From Methanocorpusculum sp. (GTDB lineage: Archaea; Halobacteriota; Methanomicrobia; Methanomicrobiales; Methanocorpusculaceae): DNA of 6,551 nt. Of the stretch, positions 5,775 through 6,551 are shown in pieces (the first letter of the stretch is position 1; each line of letters starts with the position of its first letter). A model generated the notes under the pieces. That model searched no databases, was not told the DNA's origin, and saw only the letters and a list, made by a program, of their open reading frames with translations. A program made the translations under genes and the position numbers. The DNA lies in contig DALTYF010000055.1 of the NCBI GenBank assembly GCA_029986195.1, forward strand, positions 1 to 6,551. The letters are read 5' to 3'.

Positions 5775-6551
5775 AGCGCCACCTCCCGCACCCCGCGCCG
5801 GCAGCACCAGCACTGAATATTCACCGCAACCGGCAGTGATGCCGTGTGACAGAATCCGCGCTTCACCTTTACCGCCAGTGCCGTTGTGTCCCCGCCAAGC
5901 CCCATCGGCCCTATCCCGAGTGCATTAATCGCATCGCAGATCCCCTGCTCATACGCATCCATCACATCAATCCGTTCCAGAAGTGCCTCTTTCGCAAGCG
6001 CCGCCGCACCATCAAATGTCCCCCCGATACCAACACCCACCACAACCGGCGGGCAGGGGCGTGCCCCTGCTGCCATCACCACATCCACCACAAACCGCGG
6101 AATCTCCGAAACCTCCGACGGCAGCATCATCCGAATCTGGGACATATTCTCCGATCCCGCACCCTTCGGCAGCACCGTCACGCGGAGCACATCCCCCGGT
6201 ACCACATGTACCGGCGGAAGGCCTGCACCGGTATTATCCCCGGAGTTCTCCCGCGAAATCGGATCAACCCCGTTCGGCCGGAGCGGAACCGACAACGTCG
6301 CCCGCCGGACACCCGCAGCGACCGCTTCGTACAGTTCCGCAGTCACCGGAACCTCCGGCGGCACCGTCAGGTACACCACCGGAATGCCTGTATCCTGACA
6401 GATCGGCACACGCAGATCCCGCGCCTGCGAAAGATTCTCCAGAATATTTGCAAACTCCCCGCGTGCAACCGGATTTGTCTCACGCCCGGCAGCAAGCCGG
6501 AGAACCGCTTCAACATCAGGCGGAAGAAAAATCTCCGCCTCCCGGACCGCT
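5771..6551 (-). CDS. fumA: Class I fumarate hydratase, alpha subunit (partial, N-terminus beyond window)
   Basis: This is the N-terminal, [4Fe-4S]-carrying half of class I fumarase. The frame is open to the right edge (first full codon at 6550), showing 259 residues; compared with archaeal alpha subunits of about 280, some 20 N-terminal residues are missing. Numbered from 6550, the motifs are LPPDV (9-13), PICQDTG with Cys51, KGAGSENMS, PCPP with Cys166 followed by VVVGVGIGGTFD, GPMGLGGDTTALAVKV, and CHTASLPVAVNIQCW with Cys234 and Cys247. Cys51 and Cys166 should hold the cluster. The third ligand is either Cys247 or Cys234, and two further Cys (249, 250) sit next to the former. A GTG at 6409 inside PICQDTG is not the start, because conserved sequence continues upstream of it. 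The TGA stop overlaps the beta GTG, so the two subunits are probably made in equal amounts. Confidence 0.92.
   Translation of the reverse strand, partial: AVREAEIFLPPDVEAVLRLAAGRETNPVARGEFANILENLSQARDLRVPICQDTGIPVVYLTVPPEVPVTAELYEAVAAGVRRATLSVPLRPNGVDPISRENSGDNTGAGLPPVHVVPGDVLRVTVLPKGAGSENMSQIRMMLPSEVSEIPRFVVDVVMAAGARPCPPVVVGVGIGGTFDGAAALAKEALLERIDVMDAYEQGICDAINALGIGPMGLGGDTTALAVKVKRGFCHTASLPVAVNIQCWCCRRGVREVAL
5780..5786 (-). promoter_or_regulatory. Ribosome binding site deciding the fumB start
   Basis: On the minus strand this reads GGAGGTG, a perfect match to the archaeal Shine-Dalgarno. It lies 5 nt before GTG 5774 and inside the end of the alpha gene. It favours the GTG over the ATG further upstream. 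Confidence 0.75.

Noticed and set aside
5886..6398. Plus-strand frame of 170 codons opposite fumarase alpha
   Set aside because: It is a shadow of a strongly conserved gene, with Ser/Thr/Pro-rich low-complexity product and no start signal.
5229..6551. L(+)-tartrate dehydratase instead of fumarase
   Set aside because: The families are close and sequence alone cannot exclude it, but an alpha/beta pair in a methanogen is far more often the fumarase of the reductive TCA branch, and no tartrate genes are nearby.

Overview
The window looks like chromosomal DNA of a methanogenic archaeon, most likely of the Methanomicrobiales and possibly Methanocorpusculum-like. This is inferred from the gene set: a DRG-family GTPase, a geranylgeranyl reductase-family flavoprotein typical of archaeal isoprenoid lipid metabolism, a nickel/cobalt ECF transporter and a two-subunit class I fumarase. 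The archaeal-style signals agree with it: TATA-like boxes, GGAGGTG ribosome binding sites and a tRNA without an encoded CCA. No rRNA or methanogenesis marker gene is present, so the taxon is not proven.

Layout. (1) At 1-643, minus strand, lies the N-terminal 214 codons of a DRG/Obg-type GTPase that runs off the left edge. (2) At 644-755 there is a divergent promoter region with one TATA-like box that reads as a box A on both strands. (3) At 756-828, plus, is a complete tRNA-Glu(CTC), followed after 48 bp by (4) a 384-aa geranylgeranyl reductase-family protein at 877-2031. (5) A 67-bp regulatory gap with direct and inverted repeats precedes (6) the transporter genes: the fused substrate-binding/auxiliary protein NikMN (2099-3082), the ATPase NikO (about 3131-3964) and the transmembrane coupling protein NikQ (3961-4782). 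NikO and NikQ overlap by ATGA. (7) A 446-bp gap between convergent genes (4783-5228) has no credible gene but contains a long imperfect palindrome and several short related repeats. (8) On the minus strand, fumarase alpha (5771 to beyond the right edge) and beta (5229-5774) are joined by a GTGA overlap.

How the genes work together. NikM, NikN, NikO and NikQ together make a complete energy-coupling-factor importer for a transition metal, probably nickel. Methanogens need nickel for coenzyme F430, hydrogenases and CO dehydrogenase. Fumarase alpha and beta form one iron-sulfur hydratase interconverting malate and fumarate, which in methanogens serves the incomplete reductive TCA branch toward 2-oxoglutarate. 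The GTPase, the tRNA and the reductase are housekeeping genes that appear to be neighbours without a shared pathway.

I found no convincing new multi-gene system. The parts most worth a second look are the palindromic element in the convergent gap and the candidate metal-responsive operator in front of nikMN.
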